Assembly: GCA_019419505.1 (NCBI GenBank)
Contig: DXZS01000014.1
Location: 42,123 to 106,122, forward strand
Direction: 5' to 3'
DNA from: Collinsella sp.
GTDB lineage: Bacteria; Actinomycetota; Coriobacteriia; Coriobacteriales; Coriobacteriaceae
Length of the DNA: 64,000 bases
Shown: piece by piece, positions 41,028 through 50,178 of the stretch
Layout of the letters: every line of letters begins with the position of its first letter
Numbering within the stretch: the stretch's first letter is position 1
Notes under the pieces: model-generated
Told to the model about the DNA's origin: nothing
The model's database searches: none
What the model saw: the letters and a program-made list of their open reading frames with translations, nothing else
Made by a program: the position numbers and the translations under genes

Positions 41028-42887
41028 CTACTGGGCAAACTGGCTGCGGTAGAGCTCGGCGTAGAAGCCGCCTGCCGCTAGCAACTCGTCGTGCGTGCCG
41101 CGCTCGATAATCTGGCCGTCGCGCATAACCAGAATGCAGTCGGCATTGCGGATCGTCGACAGGCGGTGCGCCACCACAAAGCTCGTGCGGCCAGCCATGA
41201 GCTCGTCGAATGCCGCCTGCACCTGCAGCTCGGTACGCGTATCGATGCTCGACGTTGCCTCGTCCAGCAGCAGAATCGCCGGATCGGTGAGCATGACGCG
41301 CGCGATGCACAGCAGCTGTTTTTGACCTTGGCTAAACGTGCCGCCGTCCTCGCCGATCACCGTATCGTAGCCGCCTGGCAGCTGCACGATAAACTTGTGC
41401 GCGTGCGCGCGCTTGGCGGCCTCGACAATCTGCTCGCGCGTGGCATCGGGGCAACCGTAGGCAATGTTTTCGGCCACCGTGCCCTCGAACAGCCAGGTGT
41501 CCTGCAGCACCATGCCAAAGACGCGGCGCAGGCTCGCGCGCGTATAGTCACGCGAGGAGCGACCATCGACCGCGATGCGCCCAGCATCGATATCGTAAAA
41601 GCGCAGCAGCAGATTGATGAGCGTCGTCTTGCCACAGCCCGTGGGACCGACGAGGGCAAAGCGCGTACCGGGTTTGGCCTCGATGCAGATATCCTGCAGC
41701 AGCTTGCGGTCGGGCACATAGCTAAAGTCCACGTGTTCAAAGGTCACCTCGCCCTGCGGGGCGACAAGCTCCACGGCATCCGCCGCGTCGGGCTCCTGCT
41801 CGCGTGCATCGAGCAGCGCGAACATGCGGCGCGCCGAGGCATACGCCGTCTGGATCTGCGTAATGACGTTGGTGACCTCGTTGAACGGCTTGGTGTACTG
41901 GTTGGCATAGGACAGGAAAATCTGCACGCCGCCCACCGTAAGCGCCGCGGGCACGCCCGTGATCACGCCCACGCAGCCGATCACAGCGACCACGGCATAG
42001 ATGATGTTATTGATAAAGCGCGTGCCGGGGTTAGAAAGCGAGCCCATAAACTGCGCGCGCTCACCCGCCGTATACAGCTCGGCGTTGAGGGCATCGAAGC
42101 GCTGCTGAGCGCTCGGGCCGTAGGCAAACGCGTCCACGAGCTTTTGCGCGCCTACGTACTCCTCGATATGACCACCCAGTTGACCCTGAATACGCTGCTG
42201 GGCCGTAAAACTCTTGTTGGAAAGCTTGGCAATAGCACCGGCTGCAAAAATGGAAAGCGGCGTGACGAGCACCACCACGAGCGTCATGGTCAGGTTGATG
42301 GAAAGCATAAACGCGAGCGTGCCCACGATGGTAATAACACCGGTGAAGAGCTGCGTGAAGCCCTGCAGCAGACCGTCGCCCACCTGATCGACGTCGTTGA
42401 CCACGCGGCTCATAAGGTCGCCGTGGGCGTGGCTGTCGATAAAGCTGAGCGGCATGCGGCTGAGCTTGTCGCTCGCCTCCACGCGCATGTCACGCACCGT
42501 CTCGTAGGACAAGCGGTTGACGCAGTAGCCCTGCAGCCACTGGAAGGCCGCGGCGCCCACCACAACGAGCGCGAGTTTGGTAACGAGTGGCAGCAGCGCA
42601 TCGAAGTCCACCCGCCCGGCGGCGACGATAAGATCGATGCCCTCACCAATGAGAATGGGCGTGTAGAGCTGCAAGATCACCGAAACGGCGGCGCTCACAA
42701 ACGACGCCGTAAACGAGACGCGGTGCGGGCGAACATAGCCCAGCAGGCGGCGGGTCACCGCGCCCACGGGATAGCGCTCGGGGTAGCCGGGCTGGCGCGG
42801 ACCGTCGCCCAGGTCGTTGAGGTTATCGTTACCGGACACGTTGGCCGTCATCGTGGCGACCGAACCGGAGGAAGTGTACGGATTCAT
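41028..42887 (-). CDS. ABC exporter, fused permease/ATPase, catalytic subunit (pair 2)
   Basis: A 619-residue half-transporter with a Gly/Asn-rich N-terminal 30 residues, six membrane helices (about 50-330) and an ATPase domain. It has Walker A GPTGCGKTT, signature FSQGQKQL, Walker B ILLLDEATSSID with catalytic Glu, and switch His in VAHRLSTI. Its start is directly after the stop of the partner gene (TAAATG). With that partner, whose site is degenerate, it forms a heterodimeric exporter. Unlike the other two pairs in this window, no MarR gene is attached. Substrate unknown. Confidence 0.93.
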   Translation of the reverse strand: MNPYTSSGSVATMTANVSGNDNLNDLGDGPRQPGYPERYPVGAVTRRLLGYVRPHRVSFTASFVSAAVSVILQLYTPILIGEGIDLIVAAGRVDFDALLPLVTKLALVVVGAAAFQWLQGYCVNRLSYETVRDMRVEASDKLSRMPLSFIDSHAHGDLMSRVVNDVDQVGDGLLQGFTQLFTGVITIVGTLAFMLSINLTMTLVVVLVTPLSIFAAGAIAKLSNKSFTAQQRIQGQLGGHIEEYVGAQKLVDAFAYGPSAQQRFDALNAELYTAGERAQFMGSLSNPGTRFINNIIYAVVAVIGCVGVITGVPAALTVGGVQIFLSYANQYTKPFNEVTNVITQIQTAYASARRMFALLDAREQEPDAADAVELVAPQGEVTFEHVDFSYVPDRKLLQDICIEAKPGTRFALVGPTGCGKTTLINLLLRFYDIDAGRIAVDGRSSRDYTRASLRRVFGMVLQDTWLFEGTVAENIAYGCPDATREQIVEAAKRAHAHKFIVQLPGGYDTVIGEDGGTFSQGQKQLLCIARVMLTDPAILLLDEATSSIDTRTELQVQAAFDELMAGRTSFVVAHRLSTIRNADCILVMRDGQIIERGTHDELLAAGGFYAELYRSQFAQ

Positions 42888-44744
42888 TTAGCAGCCCTCC
42901 TTTGCGCAGACGGATGCGGGGGCGGCCGGAGCGGATGCGGGCACCGCGCTCCCCTGCTGGCCCTCGAGCTCCTCGCGGCGCAGCTGCGACTGGCAAATCT
43001 CGCGATAGAGCTGACATGTCGCGTAGAGCTCGTCATGCGTGCCCAGGCCCGCGACCGAGCCGTGGTCGAGTACGCAGATCATGTCGGCGTCGCGCACGGT
43101 CGAGACGCGCTGGCTCACAATCACCGTCGTGAGCGGCAGCCCGCCCGCGGCGGCACCGCGCATGCTTCGTTCGCGAATGGCATGGCGAAGCGCCGCGTCG
43201 GTCTTAAAGTCGAGCGCCGAGGCAGAATCGTCCATGATCAGAACCTGCGGCGAACCCACCAAGGCACGCGCGATAGTCAACCGCTGGCGCTGGCCACCGC
43301 TAAAGTTCTTTCCGCCCGCCTCGACCGGGGCATCTAAGCCCTGGGGCTTGTTGTGTACGAACTCGCTTGCCTGCGCCATATCGAGCGCCGCCCAGAGCTC
43401 GTCGTCGGTCGCGGCTTCATCGCGCCAGTTCAGGTTGCTGCGAATAGTGCCGCTCACCAGCGACGCACGCTGCGGAACGGTCGCGACCGCATGGCGCAGT
43501 TGGTCGAGTGGCCAAGCGCGCACGTCGGCGCCCATCACGCACACGCTGCCGGTGCTCGCGTCGTACAGGCGCGGGATAAGCGAGACGAGTGTGGACTTAC
43601 CACTGCCCGTACCGCCAATAATGCCGAGCGTCTTGCCCAGCGGGAGCTCCAGGGTCACATCGTTGACGGCATTTGCCGCGCCCGCGCCAAACGAAAAACT
43701 CGCATGGCCAAAGCTCACCGCGGAGACTGGAGCAGCACCACCCGCCAGTTCGCCCGGCTCGGGCAGCGCGACCAGCTCGTTGTCCTCGTCGGTGATGCTC
43801 GGCACGCAATTGAGCACCTCATTGATGCGCGACGCGCTGGCACTCGCCTTGGTAAAGACAACGACCAGGTTGGCCACGTACACGATGGAGGTGAGGGTCT
43901 GCGTCATATAGTTCACAAACGCCATGACCTGGCCCTGCGTAAGCTCACCCACGTTGACCTGGATGCCGCCCACCCACAGGATGGCGCACACGCCCAGGTT
44001 CATCACCAAAAACGTTACGGGGTTGAGGACCGACGAGAGCTTGCCCACCGCGATGGCGGTATGGGCCTGGTCATCGGCAGCTTGGGCAAAACGCTCGCGC
44101 TCGTGGTCTTCGCGCACAAAGGCGCGGACCACGCGGGCACCCGAAAGCCCCTCGCGGCAAATGAGCGCAATGCGGTCGAGCTTTGCCTGCAGCTGCCTGT
44201 AATACGGAATGCAGCGCGCCATGACAAACCAAAACACCAAGCCAATGGCGGGCGTGCAAATCAAAAAGATCATGCCGAGCTTAAGGTCGATGGCAAGGGC
44301 CGCGCACATAGAGCCCACCGCCAAGAAGGGCCAGCGGATGAGCATGCGCACGCCCAGCGCCACGGCAAGCTGCACCTGGTTGACGTCGTTGGTGATGCGG
44401 GTGATAAGCGAGGGCGTGCCAAAGCGGTCGAGCTCGGCATAGCTCAGCTTATTGATGTGCTCGTAGAGCGCGCCGCGAATGTCGGTGCCCATGCCCTGCG
44501 AGGTGAGCGCCGCCATCTTTTGGCAGACGAGCGTAAACGAAATGCCGATCACAGCCATGGCGCCAAGCAGCATACCGTAGTGGACGACGGCGTTGACATC
44601 GTGTACGCCAATACCCTTATCGATCATCTGGGCAATCACGAGCGGCGTAAGCAGGTCAAAGATCACTTCGATCAGCTTGCACGCAGGGCCAATCACCATA
44701 TAGCGGCGAAACTTGCCACCAAAACGCCTGAGCAGCTCAATCAT
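42888..44744 (-). CDS. ABC exporter, fused permease/ATPase, degenerate-site subunit (pair 2)
   Basis: A 618-residue half-transporter: six membrane helices (about 15-310), then an ATPase domain with Walker A GGTGSGKST, signature FSGGQRQR and Walker B VLIMDDSASALD, where Asp replaces the catalytic Glu. The C-terminus has a 40-residue Ala/Pro tail. The ATG at 44744 is preferred over the first possible start because GGGAG lies 9 bases upstream. It is transcribed first, then its partner at 42887. Domain order and the D-for-E change repeat what is seen in the other two pairs. Confidence 0.92.
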   Translation of the reverse strand: MIELLRRFGGKFRRYMVIGPACKLIEVIFDLLTPLVIAQMIDKGIGVHDVNAVVHYGMLLGAMAVIGISFTLVCQKMAALTSQGMGTDIRGALYEHINKLSYAELDRFGTPSLITRITNDVNQVQLAVALGVRMLIRWPFLAVGSMCAALAIDLKLGMIFLICTPAIGLVFWFVMARCIPYYRQLQAKLDRIALICREGLSGARVVRAFVREDHERERFAQAADDQAHTAIAVGKLSSVLNPVTFLVMNLGVCAILWVGGIQVNVGELTQGQVMAFVNYMTQTLTSIVYVANLVVVFTKASASASRINEVLNCVPSITDEDNELVALPEPGELAGGAAPVSAVSFGHASFSFGAGAANAVNDVTLELPLGKTLGIIGGTGSGKSTLVSLIPRLYDASTGSVCVMGADVRAWPLDQLRHAVATVPQRASLVSGTIRSNLNWRDEAATDDELWAALDMAQASEFVHNKPQGLDAPVEAGGKNFSGGQRQRLTIARALVGSPQVLIMDDSASALDFKTDAALRHAIRERSMRGAAAGGLPLTTVIVSQRVSTVRDADMICVLDHGSVAGLGTHDELYATCQLYREICQSQLRREELEGQQGSAVPASAPAAPASVCAKEGC

Positions 44745-44955
44745 GTATAGGCGCTCCCTATCATCATCTCTCTTCAATCTGATTCATGATAGTACGGAGA
44801 GCCCTGGAGATGCGTAAGCAACTCGTTACAGATGTAAGGGCGACGTTCGCTAGCGCCCAAGGCATGTAGCAGCCGATGTTTTGGCAACGCCAGCGAGCGG
44901 CATAACGCCAGGGATTCAATTATCAGATAAATGTGACCCTTCAGGCGGTTTTGGT

Positions 44956-45062
44956 CGGCTACCCGCGAGTGCCGGCAGGGCGCTTGGTAGTCGCGCGATC
45001 CCGCAGGCGAAGCCGAGGACCAGCGAGACACCAAGCGCCCTGCCGGCACTCGCGGGTAGCCG
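44956..45062. repeat. Perfect 33-bp foldback element beside SRP RNA
   Basis: Arms 44956-44988 and 45030-45062 (starting CGGCTACCCGCGAGTGCCGG) are perfectly complementary over 33 bp around a 41-base loop containing GCGCGATCCCGCAGGCGAAG and CCGAGGACCAGCG. Similar loops are found at 17680-17717 and split at 49014-49080. It lies between the SRP RNA gene and ABC pair 2. Confidence 0.85.
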
Positions 45063-45086
45063 CGGCACCAAAAAGCGCCTGCGCAC

Positions 45087-45180
45087 TCGATGGATTCGGA
45101 TGCCCGACAGAGGCTCCTTATGGCTGCTTCCTTCCGGACCTGACCAGATTCGGAACATGTCGTCATCCGAACCCATCGAA
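45087..45180 (-). ncRNA. ffs: Small bacterial SRP RNA (4.5S type)
   Basis: On the minus strand the conserved SRP core GGTCAGGTCCGGAAGGAAGC followed by AGCC is present. It is enclosed by a terminal stem formed by CGATGGGTTCGGATG and CATCCGAATCCATCG. The total of about 94 bases is the short Alu-less form. It binds Ffh and FtsY for co-translational membrane targeting. Exact ends are estimated from the terminal stem. Confidence 0.9.
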
Positions 45181-45299
45181 CGCGCTAGGCGCTCGGTATA
45201 TCTTACCCGCTCTCGCTCGCCACGGCAAGATAGCTAGTTTGGGACAGGGCTTTTTTGACTACTTTTTGGCTATCCAAGCTAAACCGAACGATCATTTTA

Positions 45300-47075
45300 C
45301 TAGAGTCGGCCGAGGTCGTAGGATCGGGCGGCGGATTCACCGGCGCAGATGAGGTTGGTTATGGCTTCCTGGGAATCGAGCGCCAGCTCAAGGCCCATGG
45401 GTCTGCGACAGACTGGCAAAACCAGGTCGATGCCCTGCCCATACACCGCATCCAGGTTGTCAGCACGACCGCCCACGACAGCGGCTACCGACTTGCCATA
45501 TCGCTTGGCGCGACGCGCCACGCCCACCGGTGCCTTACCGGCGGCGGATTGCTCGTCCATATTGCCCTCGCCTGTAATGACCAGGTCGACATCACGCACG
45601 CGCTCATCAAACCCCACGAGATCGAGCACCGTCTCAACGCCCGAACGCAACTCCGCCCCGAGCGCCAGCAGCGCGGCACCCAGGCCGCCAGCAGCACCGG
45701 CACCGGGCACGCCGAGCACCGAGCCAAATGTCCGTGCACCCTCGGGCACGCGCAACAACCCCTGAGCCCGCGCCCCGGTAATCGCTGCATCGAGCAGGCG
45801 GCCGTAGCCGACCATCCAGCTGTCGTACCTGCTCAGCACCTCGGCATCACCCGTCGGCAGACCCTTCTGCCCGCCAAACACCGCCAGTGCGCCTCGACGC
45901 CCCACGAGCGGATTCTCGACATCGGAAAGCACGATGATACGCGCGCCATTCAGCGCCCGAAGCGCCGGTGCCAAATCGATACTCGTCACGTGTTCAAGGC
46001 CCGCGAGACCGGGGGCGATATTGCAGCCACACTCATCGACAAGGTGGGCGCCCAGCGCCTGCAGCATGCCGGCGCCACCGTCGTTGGTGGCACTGCCGCC
46101 CAGACCAATATAGATAGTCTTTGCACCCGCGCGAAGCGCACGAAGCATCAGTTCGCCCACGCCATAGGTTGTGGCCGCCAACGCCGCCGACTCCGTGCAA
46201 GGTGAATACCCAATACCCGCCGCCTCGGCCATCTCGATGACCGCGGACTCGTGCTCGCCGTCCACCAGCATCCGGGCAGACACGCGGTCGCCCAAGGGAC
46301 CTGCAACCTCGCAGGTTGAAAGCTCGCCACCGCGTGCGGCGATGGCGTCGAGCGTTCCCTCGCCACCATCTGCCAGCGGCAAAGCGCCCAGCTCGGCATC
46401 GGGCCACACACGGCGCACGCCTTCGGCAACGGCCTCCTCCGCCTGCGCACTCGACACGCTGCCCTTGAAGGAGTCGATCGCCAGCAGCACACGGCGGGGC
46501 CGCCGCTGCACGGGGCCAAAGTCGACCGTCTCGTCGGTGAGATCTCCAACACCCGCGAGCGCCTCGGCGTGAGACGCATGCGCCTCAAGGTTCAAACCGC
46601 AACCGACGCCGTCGACACCGCGCAGGCCAGCAAAATAGCTGCTCAGCACTTCACGGCACTCGCCTGCCAGCACGCCGGCGGTCACATTAAACCGATGGTT
46701 CAGGCGCGAATCGGCATTGAGGTCGTACAGCGAACCCAGCGCGCCCGCCTTGGCATCGGTCGCGCCATACGCGCAACGCCCCACGCGCGCGTTAACCATA
46801 AGCCCCGCGCACATACAGCAGGGCTCGAGCGTCACGTAGACCGTGCAATCGGAAAGGCGCCAGCGTCCAAGCGTCTGAGCGGCGGCACACAGGGCCAAAA
46901 ATTCGGCATGCGCCGAAGGATCCTGGTCGAGCTCGCGGCGATTATGCGCCCTCGCGACAATCTCGCCCGCGCGCACTACCACGGCACCAATCGGTACCTC
47001 GCCCACCGCAGCGGCGGCGCGCGCCTCCGCCAGCGCCTCGCGCATGAACTTCTCGTCGATTTCGGTGATCGTCAT
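45300..47075 (-). CDS. Fusion of tRNA adenosine deaminase (TadA) and glycerate kinase
   Basis: 591 residues in two complete domains. Residues 1-150 are TadA: SAHAEFLAL (zinc His and catalytic Glu, about residue 55) and TLEPCCMCAG (zinc cysteines, about 85); this enzyme makes inosine at position 34 of tRNA-Arg. Residues 200-590 are a GlxK-type glycerate kinase: LLAIDSFKGSVSSAQAEEAV, PLADGGEGTLDA, GLGGSATNDGGAGMLQALG, and TGEGNMDEQSAAGKAPVGVA. It phosphorylates glycerate. A 50-residue linker joins them. There is no stop or frameshift between the parts. The start at 47075 has GGGAAGG upstream. The two activities have no known link, so the fusion may be for co-expression only. Confidence 0.88.
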   Translation of the reverse strand: MTITEIDEKFMREALAEARAAAAVGEVPIGAVVVRAGEIVARAHNRRELDQDPSAHAEFLALCAAAQTLGRWRLSDCTVYVTLEPCCMCAGLMVNARVGRCAYGATDAKAGALGSLYDLNADSRLNHRFNVTAGVLAGECREVLSSYFAGLRGVDGVGCGLNLEAHASHAEALAGVGDLTDETVDFGPVQRRPRRVLLAIDSFKGSVSSAQAEEAVAEGVRRVWPDAELGALPLADGGEGTLDAIAARGGELSTCEVAGPLGDRVSARMLVDGEHESAVIEMAEAAGIGYSPCTESAALAATTYGVGELMLRALRAGAKTIYIGLGGSATNDGGAGMLQALGAHLVDECGCNIAPGLAGLEHVTSIDLAPALRALNGARIIVLSDVENPLVGRRGALAVFGGQKGLPTGDAEVLSRYDSWMVGYGRLLDAAITGARAQGLLRVPEGARTFGSVLGVPGAGAAGGLGAALLALGAELRSGVETVLDLVGFDERVRDVDLVITGEGNMDEQSAAGKAPVGVARRAKRYGKSVAAVVGGRADNLDAVYGQGIDLVLPVCRRPMGLELALDSQEAITNLICAGESAARSYDLGRL

Positions 47076-47126
47076 CGTTCGCCTTCCCTGTTGCAAATTC
47101 AAAACGATGCTATCATTACGACTCAC

Positions 47127-47216
47127 GGAGAGATGGCAGAGCGGTTGAATGCGGCGGTCTTGAAAACCGTTGAGCGCGAGAGCGTTCCGGGGGTTCGAAT
47201 CCCCCTCTCTCCGCCA
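47127..47216 (+). tRNA. tRNA-Ser (anticodon TGA)
   Basis: 90 bases including an encoded CCA. The acceptor stem GGAGAGA pairs with TCTCTCC. The anticodon loop CTTGAAA carries TGA; a long variable arm (GAGCGCGAGAGCGTTC) and the T-loop GGTTCGAATCC identify a class II serine tRNA. It is divergent from the TadA fusion and convergent with a TetR gene. Confidence 0.96.
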
Positions 47217-47218
47217 CC

Positions 47219-47803
47219 TTAGTGATTCACCGGCGTCATGGTGCGCTCAAACAGCGCATCGACCACGTCGGCTATCTCGGGTCGACGCTCAAGATCGTGA
47301 CCCGACTCCCACCAATTTGTGAACAGTCGAATAATGCCACCGGCGATAAACTCCGATGTCGTCTCGAGCGAAACGGGCGCCAGGGCATCTTCGGCAAGCG
47401 AGCTCATCACACGCTCGCGGATGGAACGCGCAATGCGGTCGCAAATCATGCCGGTCAGCATGCCCGACATGCTGCTGGCCAAAAGGTTATCCATGAGCTG
47501 CTCATGCGCCAGAATCATATTCATGGCATCGTCAAAGACCTCATGGCGAAGCGCCCGTACGTCATCAAGCGGCTCCGCGTCCGCTGCATCGGTCCGGTTT
47601 TGCGGCAAGCCCGTCATAAGCTCATCGATATAGAAGGCAAAGTAATCGTTTTTATCGCGAAAATGCTTATAGAACGTCGTGCGGCGAATCAGGGCCCGGT
47701 CGCAAAGCATGGCAACCGTCAAATCCTCAAACCGATGCTCTTCCAAGAGCTCGGTAAAAGCATCGAACAGGGCACGATAGGTTTTCTTGATGCGAAGGTC
47801 CAT
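47219..47803 (-). CDS. TetR family transcriptional regulator
   Basis: A 194-residue regulator. The N-terminal helix-turn-helix (about 8-55) reads KKTYRALFDAFTELLEEHRFEDLTVAMLCDRALIRRTTFYKHFRDKNDYF; the FYKHF motif is typical of TetR/DhaS-like proteins. The C-terminal part is helical and has a TetR_C_7-like pattern. The frame extends to 48076, but conserved sequence begins at 47803; GAGG lies about 12 bases upstream and an ATG at 47815 is also possible. It is divergent from lemA with about 210 bp between. No exporter gene is directly adjacent, so the target is unknown. Confidence 0.85.
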   Translation of the reverse strand: MDLRIKKTYRALFDAFTELLEEHRFEDLTVAMLCDRALIRRTTFYKHFRDKNDYFAFYIDELMTGLPQNRTDAADAEPLDDVRALRHEVFDDAMNMILAHEQLMDNLLASSMSGMLTGMICDRIARSIRERVMSSLAEDALAPVSLETTSEFIAGGIIRLFTNWWESGHDLERRPEIADVVDALFERTMTPVNH

Positions 47804-48014
47804 CCATATCGCCATCCTCAAGGTGTAGACAGCATTCCTTAATTTGTCGCATATCTTACACCTGTACCACCCGTTCCATATTGGCGGCCCCTCCTTGGCG
47901 GAAACATAACGCTTACCGGAAAGTTCGGTATCGCCAAAGGTTGCGGGTATACTAGTAGCGTTACACCAACGGCAGCCGGCGCAAAACGCCGCTGCCATTC
48001 GAAACGGAGACATC

Positions 48015-48566
48015 ATGCTTCCCGTCATCATCGGTATCGTTGTTGTCGTTGTGATCGCCAGCGCCATCGCCGGCATCTACAACAACATGGTCACCAAGCG
48101 CAATCGCATCGATAATGCCTGGCAGAACATCGACACGCAGCTGCAGCGCCGCAACGACCTGATCCCTAACCTGGTCGAGACCGTCAAGGGCTACGCCAAG
48201 CACGAGCAGGACACGCTCGCCGCCGTAGTCAACGCGCGCAACGCCGCCGTGAGCGCCACCACCCCCGAGGCCAAGATGGAAGCGGACAACGTGCTGACCG
48301 GTGCGCTGCGCCAGCTCTTTGCCGTCGCCGAGGCCTACCCCGACCTTAAGGCAAATACCAACTTTACGCAGCTCCAGTCCACGCTCGAGGACACCGAGAA
48401 CAAGGTGAGCTACGCGCGCCAGAGCTACAACGATTGCGTGCTCAGCTACAACAACGCCATCCAGACGTTCCCGGCTGTTATCTTTGCCGGCATCTTCCAG
48501 TTTAAGGAGCGCCAGGGCTTCGAGGCCGCCGAGGCCGCCCGCCAGGCACCAACCGTCAAGTTCTAG
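48015..48566 (+). CDS. LemA family protein
   Basis: A 183-residue protein with an N-terminal membrane helix (residues 2-24, PVIIGIVVVVVIASAIAGIYN) and the LemA coiled-coil domain. The conserved stretch RNRIDNAWQNIDTQLQRRNDLIPNLVETVKGYAKHE is followed by YNNAIQTFPAVIFAGIFQFKERQGFEA. The protein is anchored with its bulk outside or inside depending on orientation. The molecular role of the family is not known. It is monocistronic with a strong terminator. Confidence 0.93.
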   Translation: MLPVIIGIVVVVVIASAIAGIYNNMVTKRNRIDNAWQNIDTQLQRRNDLIPNLVETVKGYAKHEQDTLAAVVNARNAAVSATTPEAKMEADNVLTGALRQLFAVAEAYPDLKANTNFTQLQSTLEDTENKVSYARQSYNDCVLSYNNAIQTFPAVIFAGIFQFKERQGFEAAEAARQAPTVKF

Positions 48567-48600
48567 TGAGCCGTTGACGCATCCACAACCGTTTTTGCAT

Positions 48601-48639
48601 AAACCGCCCCGTCGAATGCATACTTCGACGGGGCGGTTT
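48601..48639 (+). terminator. Terminator of lemA
   Basis: AAACCGCCCCGTCGAA and TTCGACGGGGCGGTTT form a 16-bp perfect stem, followed by CCTTTG. Confidence 0.88.
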
Positions 48640-48665
48640 CCTTTGTCGCGAAGGTCCCCCTCAAG

Positions 48666-48876
48666 GCGCCGTGCATTTTTGTGAGTATTCAGCATGCCCG
48701 ACAGCTTCGAGCGCCACGATAAATGCCAAAGACCGCGAATATTCCTGCAAATCAAACGCTATCAGCCCATAGCCCCGCCCATCATTCGTAGAAAACATCG
48801 ATAAATCCCGATTTTTCGCCCGAGGTCGGTATGCAAGGGCCTTCGATTGCAGAATACTCGCAAAAATGCACGTCGC
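48666..48876. mobile_element. MITE-like element, copy 2 (30-bp terminal inverted repeats)
   Basis: GCGCCGTGCATTTTTGTGAG... (48666-48695) and ...CTCGCAAAAATGCACGTCGC (48847-48876) are inverted ends, near-identical to the termini at 17411 and 17590. The interior differs from copy 1. An 80-codon open frame covers it but matches nothing recognisable and has no ribosome site, so it is treated as non-coding. Confidence 0.7.
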
Positions 48877-48986
48877 CACCACCCCCCACATGGCTCGAAG
48901 CAAAACAAAAGCGCGGCCAAAAGGCCGCGTACCATCTTTAATTCAGATCTATATTGCCCGTAACGGCAGTACCGAGGTAACGCAGT

Positions 48987-49107
48987 CCCGAGGGCAACCT
49001 ACCTTTCCGGCGCACTCCGCAGGACGAAAGAACCTCCGCCGCACGAAGTGCGCAGCGGAGGTTCTTTCATGTCCGAGGACGCGCCGGAAAGGTAGGTTGC
49101 CCTCGGG
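48987..49107. repeat. Double foldback element between MITE and ilvE
   Basis: Outer arms 48987-49013 and 49081-49107 are a perfect 27-bp inverted repeat (CCCGAGGGCAACCTACCTTT and onward). Inner arms 49026-49039 and 49055-49068 (GAAAGAACCTCCGC) are a perfect 14-bp pair. Loop pieces CCGCAGGACGAA and CCGAGGACGCG match the loop at 44989-45029, interrupted by the inner hairpin. It may also terminate ilvE. Confidence 0.82.
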
Positions 49108-49125
49108 CCGGACATACAAGGCAGC

Positions 49126-50178
49126 TTATGCGACGGTGTAAACCCAGTTGTGCTTATCCTCGACAGCACCGGACTGAATACCAGTCAGGGTCTCGCGAAG
49201 CTTCTTCATCACGGGGCCGATCTCGGTGCAGCCAGCCGGGAAGGTCACGGTCTCATCGGCACCGTAGACCTTGTTGTCGATCTCGCCCACCGGGGAGATG
49301 ACGGCAGCGGTGCCGCACAGGCCGCATTCCACAAAGGTGCCGGCCTTGACCTCGGCCCACTCGACGGGACGCTGGTCGACGGTCATGCCCAAATCCTCGG
49401 CAACCTGAACGAGCGAGCGACGGGTGATGGAGGGCAGGATGGAGTCGGTGTGCGACTGAGGAACGACGAGGGTGCCGTTCTCCTTCACGAACAGAACGTT
49501 CGCGCCACCGGTCTCCTCGACATAGGTGCGGGACTCGGAGTCGAGATACAGGTTCTCGGCATAACCCTCGCGATGGGCCTCCATCGTGGGCTTGAGGGAC
49601 ATGGCGTAGTTCAGGCCGGCCTTGATATTGCCGGTGCCGTGCGGTGCGGCGCGGTCGTACTCGGAAACGCGCAGCTTGACGGGCTTGAGGCCGCCCTTAA
49701 AGTACGGACCGACCGGGGTCACGAGAATGCGGAACGTGTACTCAGGAGCGGGAGCCACGCCGATCACGTCACCGGAGCCGATCATAAACGGACGCACGTA
49801 CAGGGTCGCACCAGAACCGAAGGGCGGAACCCAAGCGGCGTTGGCAGAAACGACCTGCTTGACGGCCTCAACAAACTTATCCTTGGGGAACGGGGGCATC
49901 TCGAGGCGCTGGGCAGAGTTATACATGCGCTCGGCGTTCATGTCGGGACGGAAGCAGACGATGCTGCCGTCCTCGGCGGTGTAGGCCTTCAGGCCCTCAA
50001 AGACCTCCTGGCAATAATGGAAGATGCCGCCGCACTCGGAGACATGCAAGGTGTGGTCGGTGGTCAGGCCGCCCTCGTCCCACTCGCCGTCCTTCCAATG
50101 AGCCTCGTAGCTGTAATCGGTCTTCATGTAGCCAAAGCCGAGGCTACCCCAATCGATATCCTTCTTCTCGACAGTCAT
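49126..50178 (-). CDS. ilvE: Branched-chain amino acid aminotransferase
   Basis: A 350-residue class IV PLP aminotransferase that interconverts Leu, Ile or Val with their 2-oxo acids. Key stretches are YCQEVFEGLKAY, FRPDMNAERM, LYVRPFMIGSG, GTGNIKAGLNYAMSLKP (PLP-lysine in the K-A-G-x-N-Y motif, about residue 195), EETGGANVLFV and ECGLCGTAAVISPVGEI. This is the longer eukaryote-like subtype. The ATG at 50178 has AAGGAG six bases upstream; the frame upstream is not used. It is monocistronic. No T-box leader was recognised. Confidence 0.95.
   Translation of the reverse strand: MTVEKKDIDWGSLGFGYMKTDYSYEAHWKDGEWDEGGLTTDHTLHVSECGGIFHYCQEVFEGLKAYTAEDGSIVCFRPDMNAERMYNSAQRLEMPPFPKDKFVEAVKQVVSANAAWVPPFGSGATLYVRPFMIGSGDVIGVAPAPEYTFRILVTPVGPYFKGGLKPVKLRVSEYDRAAPHGTGNIKAGLNYAMSLKPTMEAHREGYAENLYLDSESRTYVEETGGANVLFVKENGTLVVPQSHTDSILPSITRRSLVQVAEDLGMTVDQRPVEWAEVKAGTFVECGLCGTAAVISPVGEIDNKVYGADETVTFPAGCTEIGPVMKKLRETLTGIQSGAVEDKHNWVYTVA

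Noticed and set aside
48661..48903. An 80-codon open frame
   Set aside because: It covers the MITE-like element from end to end, including both inverted repeats, and has no ribosome site or recognisable domain.
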